A DNA stretch of 64,000 bases, from positions 1 to 64,000 of the forward strand of contig NZ_BCSO01000001.1 in the NCBI RefSeq assembly GCF_001570905.1, written 5' to 3'. This DNA comes from [Zimmermannella] alba NBRC 15616 (GTDB lineage: Bacteria > Actinomycetota > Actinomycetes > Actinomycetales > Microbacteriaceae). Positions 33,902-44,380 of the stretch are shown piece after piece (position 1 is the stretch's first letter; each line of letters opens with the position of its first letter). The notes beneath the pieces were generated by a model. That model did no database searches, was not told the DNA's origin, and saw nothing but the letters and a program-made list of their open reading frames with translations. A program made the position numbers and the translations under genes.

Positions 33902-34495
33902 ATGAGCCACGAGGAGGCACAGCCGGTGCATGACAACGCGCCCGACATGCTTGAACGCTTCCTCGTAGGTGAGGAGTACATCGCCGATCACCCTGAAATC
34001 GTGCGGCGAAACCGCCGCGCGATGGAGCTTGCCGATCGCTTCAACCGTGTCTGGGCAAGCGACCCGGAGGCTGGTGAATCGATTCTGCGGGAGCTGCTCG
34101 GTGGTATCGGCGAAAACACCACCGTGCGCGCACCCATCCAGATCGACTACGGCACGAACCTCACCATCGGTTCGCGGACGTTCATCAACTTCGGTCTCAC
34201 CGCACTGGACGTCGTCCCCATTACGATCGGGGACGACGTGCAGATGGGGCCCAACATCCAGTTGCTTGCCCCCAGGCATCCCCTCGACTCGGAGCGTCGG
34301 ATCGCCGGCTGGGAATCGGGCGAACCCATCACGATCGAAGACGGATGCTGGCTCGGCGGCGGTGTCATCGTGTGCCCTGGCGTCACGATCGGTCGGCGCA
34401 GCGTCATCGGCGCGGGTGCCGTCGTCACGCGGGACATCCCGCCGTTCTCCCTCGCCGTCGGGAACCCAGCACGGGTCATCCGAGCACTCCGCTAA
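33902..34495 (+). CDS. Sugar O-acetyltransferase (maltose/galactoside acetyltransferase family)
   Basis: A 197-residue left-handed beta-helix acetyltransferase of the LacA/Maa type. The N-terminal helical part (MLERFLVGEEYIADHPEIV) is typical of the maltose acetyltransferase domain. The hexapeptide region spans about 70-190, with IDYGTNLTIGSRTFINFG, LLAPRHPLD (catalytic His) and WLGGGVIVCPGVTIGRRSVI. It uses acetyl-CoA; the sugar acceptor is unknown. It is probably co-transcribed with hisS. Confidence 0.92.
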   Translation: MSHEEAQPVHDNAPDMLERFLVGEEYIADHPEIVRRNRRAMELADRFNRVWASDPEAGESILRELLGGIGENTTVRAPIQIDYGTNLTIGSRTFINFGLTALDVVPITIGDDVQMGPNIQLLAPRHPLDSERRIAGWESGEPITIEDGCWLGGGVIVCPGVTIGRRSVIGAGAVVTRDIPPFSLAVGNPARVIRALR

Positions 34496-34544
34496 CGAGC
34501 GGGTTTGGATGCCGCGTGCAGCTGTTGTTCACACGTCTCGCTAG

Positions 34545-35891
<1,347 letters not shown>

Positions 35892-35915
35892 GGAGTCATT
35901 CGACTCCACACCGCA

Positions 35916-35949
35916 CGTCGTGCCGTCGCAAATTCGCGACGGCACGACG
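35916..35949 (+). terminator. Terminator hairpin after eno
   Basis: A perfect 14-bp stem (35916-35929 and 35936-35949) with loop AAATTC, 25 bases after the eno stop. No T tract. Confidence 0.75.
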
Positions 35950-35992
35950 GCGTTCCGGGACAAACCAGCCTCGAGCCGGGACAATGGACGAC

Positions 35993-36517
35993 ATGGCTTC
36001 CTCACCCCGCGGCTTCACACTGCCTCGACTCCCCAAGCGGGAGAGCGGGGCCGATGGCGCCCGGGCAGCGAAGTCGAAGCCGAACGGGGCACGCGCGCAG
36101 CGAACCCCGGCCCGCCTACCCTCCATCGGCTCGATGATGGTCGTCCTCGCACTCGTCCTCGGCATCGTTATGCTCTCGCCGACGCTGCAGCAGTTCATTC
36201 AGCAGCGTCAGCGCATTGCGCAGCTCGGCGAAGAAGTCCAGGCCACCGAGCAGCACATTGAACAGCTCAAGCTCGAACAGGCGCGCTGGTCGGACCCCGC
36301 CTACATTGAGGCGCAAGCACGCGGGCGACTGCTCTTCATCCGCCCCGGTGACACGTTGTACCGCTTCGAAAACAGCGGCACCGCAACCACCCCCGAAACG
36401 AACAAGGTCGCCACGATCGAGCAGCGCCAGACCGAGCAGGACTGGCTTGGAATCACGATCGGCAGCTTCATGGTCGCCGGAACCTCAACCGATCCGGCCG
36501 CTGGCGGCGCCCAGTAA
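35993..36517 (+). CDS. Septum formation initiator, FtsB/DivIC family
   Basis: A 174-residue bitopic membrane protein of the divisome. A basic cytoplasmic N-terminus (about 1-45) precedes one membrane helix (SMMVVLALVLGIVMLSPTLQ), then a coiled coil (QRQRIAQLGEEVQATEQHIE) and a short conserved globular part (DPAYIEAQARGRLLFIRPGD). The C-terminus is a Thr/Ala-rich tail. ATG 35993 is favoured because GACAAT lies seven bases upstream; ATG 35984 overlaps that hexamer and is the alternative. The position after eno supports the family call. Confidence 0.88.
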   Translation: MASSPRGFTLPRLPKRESGADGARAAKSKPNGARAQRTPARLPSIGSMMVVLALVLGIVMLSPTLQQFIQQRQRIAQLGEEVQATEQHIEQLKLEQARWSDPAYIEAQARGRLLFIRPGDTLYRFENSGTATTPETNKVATIEQRQTEQDWLGITIGSFMVAGTSTDPAAGGAQ

Positions 36518-36587
36518 CACGCCTTCGGATGGCAGCGAACCATGCCATCCCCAACACCCCACCTGAACCCCCGCCGAGGAGATGCCC

Positions 36588-37115
36588 GTGACCACCCCCT
36601 ACGAACCCGCCAGCGAGGAAGACCTCGCCACGATCGAGGCGCAGCTTGGCCGCATCCCGCGCGGCGTCCTCGGGATCGGTGCGCGCTGCGTGTGCGGCAA
36701 CCCGACGGTCGTCGTAACAGCACCTCGCCTCCCGAACGGCACACCCTTCCCGACGATGTACTACCTCACGCACCCGGCCGCCACCGCGGCCATGTCGACG
36801 CTTGAGGCGCAGCAGCTCATGGTCGAGATGCAGAACAAGCTCGCTGAGGACCCGGAACTGCAGGCTGCCTACCAGCGCGCCCACGAGGCCTACCTTGCCG
36901 ACCGTGAAGCGATCGAGCACGTGGATGAGCTCGAGAACATCACGGCGGGCGGGATGCCGACGCGCGTGAAGTGCCTTCACGCACTCGCTGGCCACGCACT
37001 CGCGGCGGGCCCCGGCGTGAATCCGATCGGTGACTGGGCGCTTGACGTTTCCAGCTGGTCGCCGGATCGCTGCGCCTGTGCAGATCCCAGGACCTCGGTA
37101 AGCGAAGCGCAGTAG
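36588..37115 (+). CDS. DUF501-family protein
   Basis: A 175-residue soluble protein of the actinobacterial DUF501 family. It shows the characteristic VCGNPTVVVTAPRLPNGTPF and FPTMYYLTHP segments (about 35-65), and a Cys-containing TRVKCLHALAGHALAAG motif (about 128-144), with several Cys residues near the C-terminus (CACAD). GTG 36588 has GAGGAG six bases upstream; ATG 36582 directly abuts it and is less likely. In other actinobacteria it lies between ftsB and an exopolyphosphatase. Biochemical role unknown. Confidence 0.88.
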   Translation: MTTPYEPASEEDLATIEAQLGRIPRGVLGIGARCVCGNPTVVVTAPRLPNGTPFPTMYYLTHPAATAAMSTLEAQQLMVEMQNKLAEDPELQAAYQRAHEAYLADREAIEHVDELENITAGGMPTRVKCLHALAGHALAAGPGVNPIGDWALDVSSWSPDRCACADPRTSVSEAQ

Positions 37116-37180
37116 GCTAGGGGAGTCGCGACGCACTGCCCGGCGTCGCTGCTGAGCCCCAAACCTGAGGAGCTGTTCGC

Positions 37181-38518
37181 ATGACTCGGATTCTTATCGT
37201 CGGTGGCGGATACGCCGGCTTCTACACGGCACTCGGCCTTGAGCGTGAGCTCGTACCGGGTGAGGCACAGGTCACGCTGGTTGACCCGCTGCCCTACATG
37301 ACGTACCAGCCCTTCCTGCCGGAGGTCGCCGCTGGTGCGATCGAGGCGCGCCATGTCGTCGTCTCGCTCCGCAAGCACCTGCGCCACACCAAGGTCGTCA
37401 CCGGTGAGGTCACCAAGATCTCGCACGCCGACAAGAAGGCCACGGTTGAGCCGCCGGTGGGCGACGCCTTCGACATCGAGTACGACGAGGTCATCGTCAC
37501 TGCAGGTGCTGTTTCGCGCACCTTCCCGATCCCCGGCATCGCCGAGAACGCCATCGGCATGAAGGCCATCGAAGAGGCCATCTGGGTGCGTGACACGGTC
37601 GTCGACAACTTCTCGAAGGCCGCGAACATGGCCCCCGGCCCGGAGCGCGACCGCCTCCTCACCTTCGTTGTCATCGGCGGTGGCTTCGCAGGTATCGAAA
37701 CCTTCGCCGAGATGCGCTCGCTTGCGACCGCACTTCTCGAAGAGCACCCCGCGATCCAGTTCGACGACGTCCAGTTCCACCTCATCGAGGCCGCACCGCG
37801 CATCATGCCGGAGGTTTCGGAAGAGACCGCCAACTGGGTTATCAAGAACCTTGCCGAGCGCGGCGCCACTGTCCACCTCAACACGCAGTGTGTCTCGGCG
37901 GTTGACGGCGTTGTCGAGACCTCGAACGGCGACACGTTCGCCAGCGACGTCATCGTCTGGACGGCCGGCGTCATGGCTGCACCGTTCGTAAAGTCGAACT
38001 CCGACCTCCCGGTCGACGAGCGTGGCCGCATCCTCGCCCGCGCCGACTTCCGCGTCGAAGGCGAGCAGGGCATCCTCGAGCACGCCTGGGCCGCCGGTGA
38101 CGTTGCTGCTGTGCCCGACCTCTCGGGCGGCGGCGTTGGCGGCTACTGCGTGCCGAACGCACAGCACGCTGTTCGCCAGGGCAAGCTCCTCGCGAAGAAC
38201 GTCGCAGCCACCATCCGTGGTGGCGAGCCGAAGGACTACTACCACGAGAATCTTGGTGCGGTTGCGGGCCTCGGCCCGGGCGTCGGTGCCTTCCGCAGCG
38301 GCGACTACGCGATCACCGGCTTCCTCGCCTGGCTCCTCCACCGTGGCTACCACGGCTACGCCATGCCGACGGTTGAGCGCAAGATCCGCGTCCTCATGGA
38401 CTGGATCGGTGGTCACCTCCTCGGTCGTGACCTCATCTCGCTCACTGCTCGCAGCGACTCGCACGCCTTTTTCCGTCGCTACGCAGCCCGTCCGAAGGCT
38501 GACGCCTCGAAGAAGTAG
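37181..38518 (+). CDS. ndh: Type II NADH dehydrogenase
   Basis: A 445-residue membrane-associated flavoprotein that passes electrons from NADH to menaquinone without pumping protons. FAD-binding GGGYAGFYTALGLE at the N-terminus (about 7-20), the quinone-side YMTYQPFLPEVAAG, the NAD-binding GGGFAGIETFAEM (about 165-177) and the second FAD motif HAWAAGDVAAVPD are present. The C-terminal amphipathic helix region (AWLLHRGYHGYAMPT) would anchor it to the membrane. GGAGCTG-type site upstream of ATG 37181. Confidence 0.92.
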   Translation: MTRILIVGGGYAGFYTALGLERELVPGEAQVTLVDPLPYMTYQPFLPEVAAGAIEARHVVVSLRKHLRHTKVVTGEVTKISHADKKATVEPPVGDAFDIEYDEVIVTAGAVSRTFPIPGIAENAIGMKAIEEAIWVRDTVVDNFSKAANMAPGPERDRLLTFVVIGGGFAGIETFAEMRSLATALLEEHPAIQFDDVQFHLIEAAPRIMPEVSEETANWVIKNLAERGATVHLNTQCVSAVDGVVETSNGDTFASDVIVWTAGVMAAPFVKSNSDLPVDERGRILARADFRVEGEQGILEHAWAAGDVAAVPDLSGGGVGGYCVPNAQHAVRQGKLLAKNVAATIRGGEPKDYYHENLGAVAGLGPGVGAFRSGDYAITGFLAWLLHRGYHGYAMPTVERKIRVLMDWIGGHLLGRDLISLTARSDSHAFFRRYAARPKADASKK

Positions 38519-38624
38519 CGAGGAGTTCACTCCTTCGCACGAAGCGGCCTTGTCCGATTGGGCGGGGCCGCTTCGGCGTCTCGGTGCAGTTGTGGCATGC
38601 TCGTTTCAGCCCGCACGCGGGCAC

Positions 38625-38698
38625 GCCCCGATAGCCCAATTGGCAGAGGCAGGCGACTTAAAATCGCAACAGTCCGGGTTCGAGCCCCGGTCGGGGTA
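38625..38698 (+). tRNA. tRNA with UAA anticodon (Leu by anticodon) but a short variable loop
   Basis: The fold is: acceptor GCCCCGA (38625-38631) with TCGGGGT (38691-38697), a 3-bp D stem with an 11-nt loop, anticodon stem GGCGA/TCGCA (4 pairs plus G-A) around loop CTTAAAA with TAA at 38659-38661, variable loop of only five bases, T stem CCGGG/CCCGG, discriminator A 38698. CCA is not encoded. tRNA-Leu is normally class II with a long variable arm. This body looks class I and resembles tRNA-Lys (GCCCCGATAGC, CAATTGG). Confidence 0.85.
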
Positions 38699-38762
38699 CG
38701 AGTTGGCGCGCCGTGTGGCGAGTGCTCGGCTGACGCCCGGACTCGGGCGATAGCATCCACCC

Positions 38763-39332
38763 ATGTTCGAGTGGCTCTGGATTGTGCTCGTGGCGGTCGC
38801 CGTGCTGCTTGTCGTGATCTTCGCGATCATGCTGTGGACGGCGAAGCGCAGCGTGACGAAGGCTCGTGCACGTGTCGATGAGGCGTGGGATGAGATCCGC
38901 GGGCACGTGCAGCGTCGAGGCGAACTGGTCGCCCAGGTTGAGGGTGTGCTCCGTGGCCGTGCCGGCCACGAGTCGGGTGCGCTCATGGAACTCGAAGCCG
39001 CCCGTGGTGAAGCCCTCGCCGCCGAGAAGCCGAGTACCCTCTCGAGGGCCGAGAACCGCCTCCAGGCGGCACTGCGCAAGGCATTCCACGTTGCCGAGGG
39101 GTACCCGGGGCTGCAGACCGATCGCGAGTTCTTGGAGCTTCGCTCGGAGCTGTCCGAGAGCGAAAACAAGGTGCAGGCCTCCCGCCGCTTCTACAACGGT
39201 TCGGTTCGTGAGTTCAACGCCAAGACGAAGACCTTCCCGAGCTCGCTCATGACGAAGGGCGAGCAGGAGCGCGAATTCTTTGACGCGGCAGATCGTGCTG
39301 CGATCGCGGAGCCTCCGCGCATCCAGTTCTAG
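38763..39332 (+). CDS. LemA-family protein
   Basis: A 189-residue protein with an N-terminal membrane helix (about 5-28, WIVLVAVAVLLVVIFAIMLW) and a LemA-type helical bundle outside. Family motifs are ARARVDEAWDEIRGHVQRR (near the start of the bundle), RAENRLQAAL, and SRRFYNGSVREFNAKTKTFP near the end. The start ATG 38763 has TAGCAT six bases upstream (38751-38756), suggesting leaderless translation. Function of the family is unclear. Confidence 0.9.
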   Translation: MFEWLWIVLVAVAVLLVVIFAIMLWTAKRSVTKARARVDEAWDEIRGHVQRRGELVAQVEGVLRGRAGHESGALMELEAARGEALAAEKPSTLSRAENRLQAALRKAFHVAEGYPGLQTDREFLELRSELSESENKVQASRRFYNGSVREFNAKTKTFPSSLMTKGEQEREFFDAADRAAIAEPPRIQF

Positions 39333-39434
39333 GCCTCCCCTCTCAGACATCCTGCGCGAATTTCTGTCGCTCGGGGGAGGCTGTGTCAGGCTCTCCGCCA
39401 GAATCGTCAAGCTCGCCTTTCATAGACTTGAGGG

Positions 39435-40778
39435 ATGAGCAGCGGACCCAGTGACGTCAAGCCCATCGATGAGCGTGCCGTTCCGGTTCCAGAAGCTGCC
39501 TTCGTGCCGCGGGCGATGCGGATCGCTGGAGCCTGGGCGTGGCGCATTGTCGCGATCGTGCTCGCGCTTATCCCGATTGGATGGGTGGTCGCGCAGGCAT
39601 CGATTGTCGTCATCCCGCTCCTCGTTGGTGCGCTCCTCGCGGCGCTGCTTCGCCCGCTCTATGTGCGCCTGCTCAACTGGCGGTGGCCGAAGGCGCTCGC
39701 GCTCCTGACGACGCTCCTCGTGCTCATCGCAGCAGTCGGGGCACTCTTGACGCTCGTGGTGACGCAGCTTGCTGGCGGTCTCGACCTCGACATGGAACGT
39801 CTCACGGTGCAGTACCAGCGGGCGATGGAGTGGCTGCGGAACTCGCCGCTGCACGTGACCGAGCAGCAGCTCACCCAGGTGTTTGAGAACGCCACGAGCT
39901 GGCTGCAGCAAAACGTCTCGTCGATCCTTTCGCAAGCGCTCTCGGCTGGCTCGACCGCGGTGTCGTTCCTCACCGGATGCCTCGTCACGCTCTTTGCGCT
40001 CATCTTCTACCTGCTCGATGGCCGCCGGATTTGGCTGTTCATCGTCTCGCTCTTCCCTCGTCCTGCGCGTGCCGCGATTGACGGTGCCGCACAGCGCAGC
40101 TGGGTGAGTGTCGGCAGCTACGTGCGTGTGCAGGTTGTGGTCGCGCTCATCGACGCACTCGGTATTGCCGTCGGCGCACTCCTACTCCACGTGCCCTTCG
40201 CCATCCCGATCGGCATCATCGTGTTCCTCGCCGCCTTCGTGCCGTTCATTGGTGCGATCGTGTCGGGTTCGCTCGCCGTCCTTGTGGCGCTGCTCTATAA
40301 CGACCCGATCAATGCGCTCCTCATGCTCGTCGTGGTCGTGGCCGTCATGCAGATCGAGGCCCACGTGCTGCAGCCACTCATCATGGGGAACGCCGTCAAG
40401 GTGCACCCGCTCGCGGTGCTCGTCTCGGTGAGTGCCGGATCGATCTTTGGCGGCATCGCAGGCGCTGTGTTTGCGGTGCCGATCGTGGCGGGGCTCAACG
40501 TCGCGATCAACTACATCGCCAGCGAGCAATGGCGGGGCCTGCCTGACCCGACGCGGTACCCGGAGGCGCAGCCCGACGAGCCTGAAGAGCCCGCCGTCCT
40601 CGGCGCGGCACGCGCCGTGCGGGAACGTTTCGCGCACTTCGGGGATGACAACGCCTCGGCGGACGAACCCCACGGTGCGACGGCTTCCGACGCGGCTGAG
40701 CCGGCGACCGAGGCGAATCCCCACATGACCCACTCCGACGTCAGCGGCGACGTCGATTCCGAGAAGAAAGAAGCGTGA
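39435..40778 (+). CDS. AI-2E family transporter (PerM-like)
   Basis: A 447-residue membrane protein with about eight helices: two near residues 35-75, one near 85-110, then a soluble helical loop and five more to about residue 360. The conserved parts are SVGSYVRVQVVVALIDALGI and VPFIGAIVSGSLAVLVAL; these match the AI-2E/PerM permease family. The C-terminal 85 residues are a hydrophilic, Asp/Glu/Pro-rich tail. TAGACT six bases before ATG 39435 (39423-39428) suggests a leaderless mRNA. Its stop overlaps the next start. The substrate is unknown. Confidence 0.88.
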   Translation: MSSGPSDVKPIDERAVPVPEAAFVPRAMRIAGAWAWRIVAIVLALIPIGWVVAQASIVVIPLLVGALLAALLRPLYVRLLNWRWPKALALLTTLLVLIAAVGALLTLVVTQLAGGLDLDMERLTVQYQRAMEWLRNSPLHVTEQQLTQVFENATSWLQQNVSSILSQALSAGSTAVSFLTGCLVTLFALIFYLLDGRRIWLFIVSLFPRPARAAIDGAAQRSWVSVGSYVRVQVVVALIDALGIAVGALLLHVPFAIPIGIIVFLAAFVPFIGAIVSGSLAVLVALLYNDPINALLMLVVVVAVMQIEAHVLQPLIMGNAVKVHPLAVLVSVSAGSIFGGIAGAVFAVPIVAGLNVAINYIASEQWRGLPDPTRYPEAQPDEPEEPAVLGAARAVRERFAHFGDDNASADEPHGATASDAAEPATEANPHMTHSDVSGDVDSEKKEA

Positions 40779-42031
40779 ACCCTGTGACGCACGAACTCCT
40801 GCCCAGCCTCGAAGAAATCGTCGCCGCGAGGGATGTCGTGAACGAGGTGGCGACGCCCACGCCGCTTGACTCCGCCCGCTTCCTCAGCGAGATCCTGGAC
40901 ACCCCGGTGTGGATCAAGTGCGAGAACATGCAGCGCACGGGGTCGTACAAGATTCGTGGCGCCACGAACCGTCTCGCGCACCTCACCGAAGAGCAGCGCA
41001 GCCGCGGCGTCATCGCTGCATCCGCTGGCAACCACGCCCAGGGGGTCGCCTTTGCCGCGCGCGAGCTTGGGGTCGAAGCGACGATCTTCATGCCGCTCGG
41101 AGTGCCGCTGCCGAAGCTTGCAGCCACCCGCGGCTACGGCGCGAAGATCGAGCTCGTTGGCCAAAGCTTCCAGGAAACGCTCGCTGCGGCACAGGCGCGC
41201 GCCGAGGCGACGGGCGCCGAGTTCATTGCGCCCTACGACCACCACGATGTGATCGTCGGCCAGGCGACGCTCGGCATGGACATTGTCGACCAGCTGCCGG
41301 ATGTCGAGACGGTCATTGTGCCGATTGGTGGTGGTGGCCTCATCTCCGGTGTGACGGCGGCCCTCGTGCAGCTTGCGGAGCAGCAGCACCGCAAAGTGCG
41401 AATCATCGGTGTCCAGGCGCAGAACTCGGCGGCGTTTGCGGCCTCGCTCGAGGCGGGGGAGCCGGTGACGATTCAGGCCACGCCGACGATCGCAGACGGG
41501 ATCGCTGTGTCGCGGCCGGGCAACCTCACCTTCCCGATCGTGCAGCGCTACGTCGATGAGGTCGTGACGGTAAGCGAGGATGACATCTCGCGCGCCATCC
41601 TGCTGCTTGTTGAACGCGCGAAGCTCGTGGTTGAGCCTGCCGGTGCGACGGCGGTCGCTGCGATCCTCGCCGGGAAGATCCGCGCTGAAGGGAACACGGT
41701 CGCGATCCTCTCGGGCGGCAATATCGACCCGATGATGCTCGAGAAGGTGATTTCGCGAGGCCTCACGGCATCCGACCGCTACGTGAAGATGACCTTCGGC
41801 ATCTCGGATACGCCTGGCCAGCTCGCGACGATTTCGCGCATCCTCTTCGAAGAGCAGGCGAACGTCATTGAGGTGCTCCACACCCGGCACAACAAGGGGC
41901 TGCAGGTGAGCGAGGTCGAGCTCGAGGTGTCGGTCGAGACGCGCGGCACCGAGCACATGCGCAGGGTCGTGGATGCGCTCCGCGCCGCCGGCTACAACCC
42001 CCGCGTCGACCTCAACGACGAAACCTCGTAA
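40775..42031 (+). CDS. ilvA: Threonine ammonia-lyase (catabolic type with C-terminal ACT-like domain)
   Basis: A 418-residue PLP enzyme that turns threonine into 2-oxobutyrate and ammonia. The PLP lysine is in RTGSYKIRGA (Lys59), with SAGNHAQGVA and the glycine loop PIGGGGLISG. The C-terminal 80 residues form an ACT-like domain (MTFGISDTPGQLATISRILF). Length and the single ACT domain fit the TdcB/IlvA short form rather than the 510-residue biosynthetic IlvA, so the gene symbol is tentative. GTG 40775 overlaps the transporter stop (GTGA). Confidence 0.92.
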   Translation: MNPVTHELLPSLEEIVAARDVVNEVATPTPLDSARFLSEILDTPVWIKCENMQRTGSYKIRGATNRLAHLTEEQRSRGVIAASAGNHAQGVAFAARELGVEATIFMPLGVPLPKLAATRGYGAKIELVGQSFQETLAAAQARAEATGAEFIAPYDHHDVIVGQATLGMDIVDQLPDVETVIVPIGGGGLISGVTAALVQLAEQQHRKVRIIGVQAQNSAAFAASLEAGEPVTIQATPTIADGIAVSRPGNLTFPIVQRYVDEVVTVSEDDISRAILLLVERAKLVVEPAGATAVAAILAGKIRAEGNTVAILSGGNIDPMMLEKVISRGLTASDRYVKMTFGISDTPGQLATISRILFEEQANVIEVLHTRHNKGLQVSEVELEVSVETRGTEHMRRVVDALRAAGYNPRVDLNDETS

Positions 42032-42048
42032 CGCGTCGACTCCCGGTG

Positions 42049-42106
42049 CTCAGGTCGCAGTTTCGACCTCAGGTTGCGAAACCTGAGGTCGAAACTGCGA
42101 CCTGAG
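42049..42106. repeat. Palindromic repeat family, copy R6
   Basis: The most symmetrical copy: perfect 26-bp arms (42049-42074 and 42081-42106) around loop TGCGAA. It lies between convergent ilvA and greA. Confidence 0.94.
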
Positions 42107-42175
42107 CGGGGAGGGGCCGAAACGCGCATCGCCCCGCCGGGCGTGGGCCGGGCGGGGCATTGCGAAGGGAGTGGA

Positions 42176-42661
42176 TTACGGGGTGAACGTCTCGACGTTG
42201 ACGATCTCAACCTCGACGGTCTTCCCGTTCGGCGCCTCGTACGAGGCCTTCTCGCCAACCTTGAGACCGAGGATCGCAGCACCCATGGCGCTCTCGCCCG
42301 AGTAGACGCGAAGTTCGGTCTGGTCGGCCATCTCGCGCGAACCAAGGAGGAACTTCGACTCGCGGCCAGCGATCTTCGCGGTCACGACCGTGCCGGTCTC
42401 GACGACACCCGAAGCCTCAGGTGCATCGCCAACCTGCGCGCTCTGAAGCATGATCTCGAGCTGACGGATACGAGCCTCAATCTTGCCCTGCTCGTCCTTC
42501 GCCGCGTGGTAGCCAGCGTTCTCCTTGAGGTCGCCGTCCTCGCGAGCCTCCTGGATGCGAGCAGCGATCTCTTCACGACCAGTCGTCGAGAGCTCATCGA
42601 GTTCCGCCTTGAGGCGGTCGAAGGTCTCCTGGGTGAGCCAGGTGACGGAGGTTTCAGACAT
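42176..42661 (-). CDS. greA: Transcription elongation factor GreA
   Basis: A 161-residue factor that stimulates transcript cleavage in backtracked RNA polymerase. The N-terminal coiled coil (about 10-78) carries the acidic tip GDLKENAGYHAAKDEQG; the C-terminal FKBP-like domain has the expected LGLKVGEKASYEAPNGKTVE segment. AAGGAG lies about ten bases before the ATG. It is convergent with ilvA and sits upstream of the DUF4307-mca block, as in mycobacteria. Confidence 0.96.
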   Translation of the reverse strand: MSETSVTWLTQETFDRLKAELDELSTTGREEIAARIQEAREDGDLKENAGYHAAKDEQGKIEARIRQLEIMLQSAQVGDAPEASGVVETGTVVTAKIAGRESKFLLGSREMADQTELRVYSGESAMGAAILGLKVGEKASYEAPNGKTVEVEIVNVETFTP

Positions 42662-42856
42662 GTGGAACGGCTCCTTGCTGTGGCAGCGGCGGTATCCAGG
42701 GAAGGGCCCGGATACAACCGAAGCCCCGACCGAGTGTCAGGGCTCGCGGACCATTCTACGGGATTTCAGCCTGAGAACGCAGACAGGACGCGCCTGAGCA
42801 GCGTCAGAACCACTCATTCGGTGTGGCCCATGCTGCTGAATCGATGCAGCATCCGG

Positions 42857-43288
42857 TTATGGAATCCAGCACTCCGCAACGAGCACCGTCGTCGGGACGC
42901 CGACCGTGTTGAGGTGGTAGCTCAGGTGCTGGAGATGCTGCTCGTTCGGCGGCAGCTCAACGACATCCCACCCCACAATCGCGTGGCGTTCATTGCGGGC
43001 TTCGATCGCGCAGGCGAGCGGCTTGCCTGCGGGTGCGTTGATCTGTGCGTCGATCGTGATGCCCTGCTGGTCGTCGTCCACCACAAAGCGGAGCGTGTCC
43101 GCACGGATCGATTCACTTGCCGCGCTGCCACTCAGCGTCGACAGCAGCCAGAAACCGAATACACCCACCGCAAGCACCGCGGCCACGATGCCGATGATGA
43201 GCGTCTGACTGAGCCCGGATACCCACTTCGATACCCGCGTGACGAGGGAAGGCCGCGTGCGTCCGTAACGTTCGTCAAGATTCGTCAC
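42857..43288 (-). CDS. DUF4307-family membrane protein
   Basis: A 143-residue protein with a short cytoplasmic N-terminus (MTNLDERYGRTR), one membrane helix (about 29-52) and an extracytoplasmic beta-rich domain (about 60-143) that ends in CWIP. Family motif: ERYG near the start and CAIEARNERHAIVGW. Start GTG 43288 has AGGAG eight bases upstream. It is divergent from mca, as in mycobacteria. Function unknown. Confidence 0.88.
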   Translation of the reverse strand: MTNLDERYGRTRPSLVTRVSKWVSGLSQTLIIGIVAAVLAVGVFGFWLLSTLSGSAASESIRADTLRFVVDDDQQGITIDAQINAPAGKPLACAIEARNERHAIVGWDVVELPPNEQHLQHLSYHLNTVGVPTTVLVAECWIP

Positions 43289-43417
43289 GTTGGCATCTCC
43301 TGGGTGTGCGCCGGGCGGTTGGCCCGCGCGAGGGGTTTAGGCTCGTTCAAGGCTATCGCCCAGCGCGCCCGCACGTGAGAACGTGGCCGCGTCCAAACAT
43401 CCCCCAGGAGCCAATTC

Positions 43418-44380
43418 GTGACCCTGCGCCTGCTTGCCGTGCACGCACACCCCGACGACGAGTCGTCGAAGGGAGCCGCCACCTACGCGTCCTACGTGGA
43501 ACGCGGTGCGGAGGTCATGGTCGTGAGCTGTACCGGTGGCGAAGCGGGGGACGTCCTCAACCAGGGCCTCGAATCGCGCCGTCACGCTGAGCGCGACCTG
43601 CCGGGCCTTCGCCGCCTCGAGATGCGCGCAGCGCAGGACATCCTCGGTGTCGAACACCGCTGGCTCGGCTACGTGGACTCCGGCATGGCCCGCGAAGACG
43701 GATCGCTCGACTGGGGCACCTTCGCCTCGATCCCGGTGGAGATCTCGGTTCGTCCGCTCATCCGCCTCATCCGCAGCTTCCGCCCGCATGTGCTCGTCAC
43801 GTACGACGAGAACGGTGGTTACCCGCATCCCGACCACATCCGGACCCACCTCATGTCGCTGGAGGCGTGGCAGAGCGCGGGAACGAACGCGTACCCGGAG
43901 CTTGGTGAGCCGTGGCTCATCTCGAAGCTCTACTACGACCGCACGATGAACGCCGAGCGCGCCCAGTCGATTGTGGACCGCCTCGCCGAGGCGGACGCCG
44001 AACCGACCCTTCGTGGGACGCTCGAAAAGGTGCTCGGTTGGATGAAGGAGAAGCCGTCCACGGTCACGACCCGCCTCGAGGTCGGCAGCTACTTCGCCCG
44101 CCGCGATGACGCCCTCCGTGCGCATGCGAGCCAGGTCGCACCCGATGACGAGTTTTTCTTCTCGGTGCCGCGCGAGCTCGAGCGCACGAGCTACCCCTAC
44201 GAGGGCTATGAGCTCGTCGCGAGCCGCGTGCCGGTGTCGATTCCCGAAACCGACCTGTTCGCTGGTATTGATGAAGCAACCACGCAGGATGAGCTCCGCA
44301 CAGCTGGCGACTACGTTGACCACGCGGCATTCGACGGAACGGCAGAGCTCAGCATTGGTCTGGAAGAGGCATCCGCATGA
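43418..44380 (+). CDS. mca: Mycothiol S-conjugate amidase
   Basis: A 320-residue zinc hydrolase of the PIG-L/LmbE family that cleaves mycothiol adducts of toxins, releasing a mercapturic acid for export. The zinc-site motifs are AVHAHPDDESSKGAATY (about 6-22) and YDENGGYPHPDHIRTH (about 130-145). Full-length homology to Mca rather than MshB is suggested by the C-terminal LERTSYPYEGYELVAS region and the neighbourhood. GTG 43418 has AGGAG upstream. It implies that the organism makes mycothiol. Confidence 0.93.
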   Translation: MTLRLLAVHAHPDDESSKGAATYASYVERGAEVMVVSCTGGEAGDVLNQGLESRRHAERDLPGLRRLEMRAAQDILGVEHRWLGYVDSGMAREDGSLDWGTFASIPVEISVRPLIRLIRSFRPHVLVTYDENGGYPHPDHIRTHLMSLEAWQSAGTNAYPELGEPWLISKLYYDRTMNAERAQSIVDRLAEADAEPTLRGTLEKVLGWMKEKPSTVTTRLEVGSYFARRDDALRAHASQVAPDDEFFFSVPRELERTSYPYEGYELVASRVPVSIPETDLFAGIDEATTQDELRTAGDYVDHAAFDGTAELSIGLEEASA

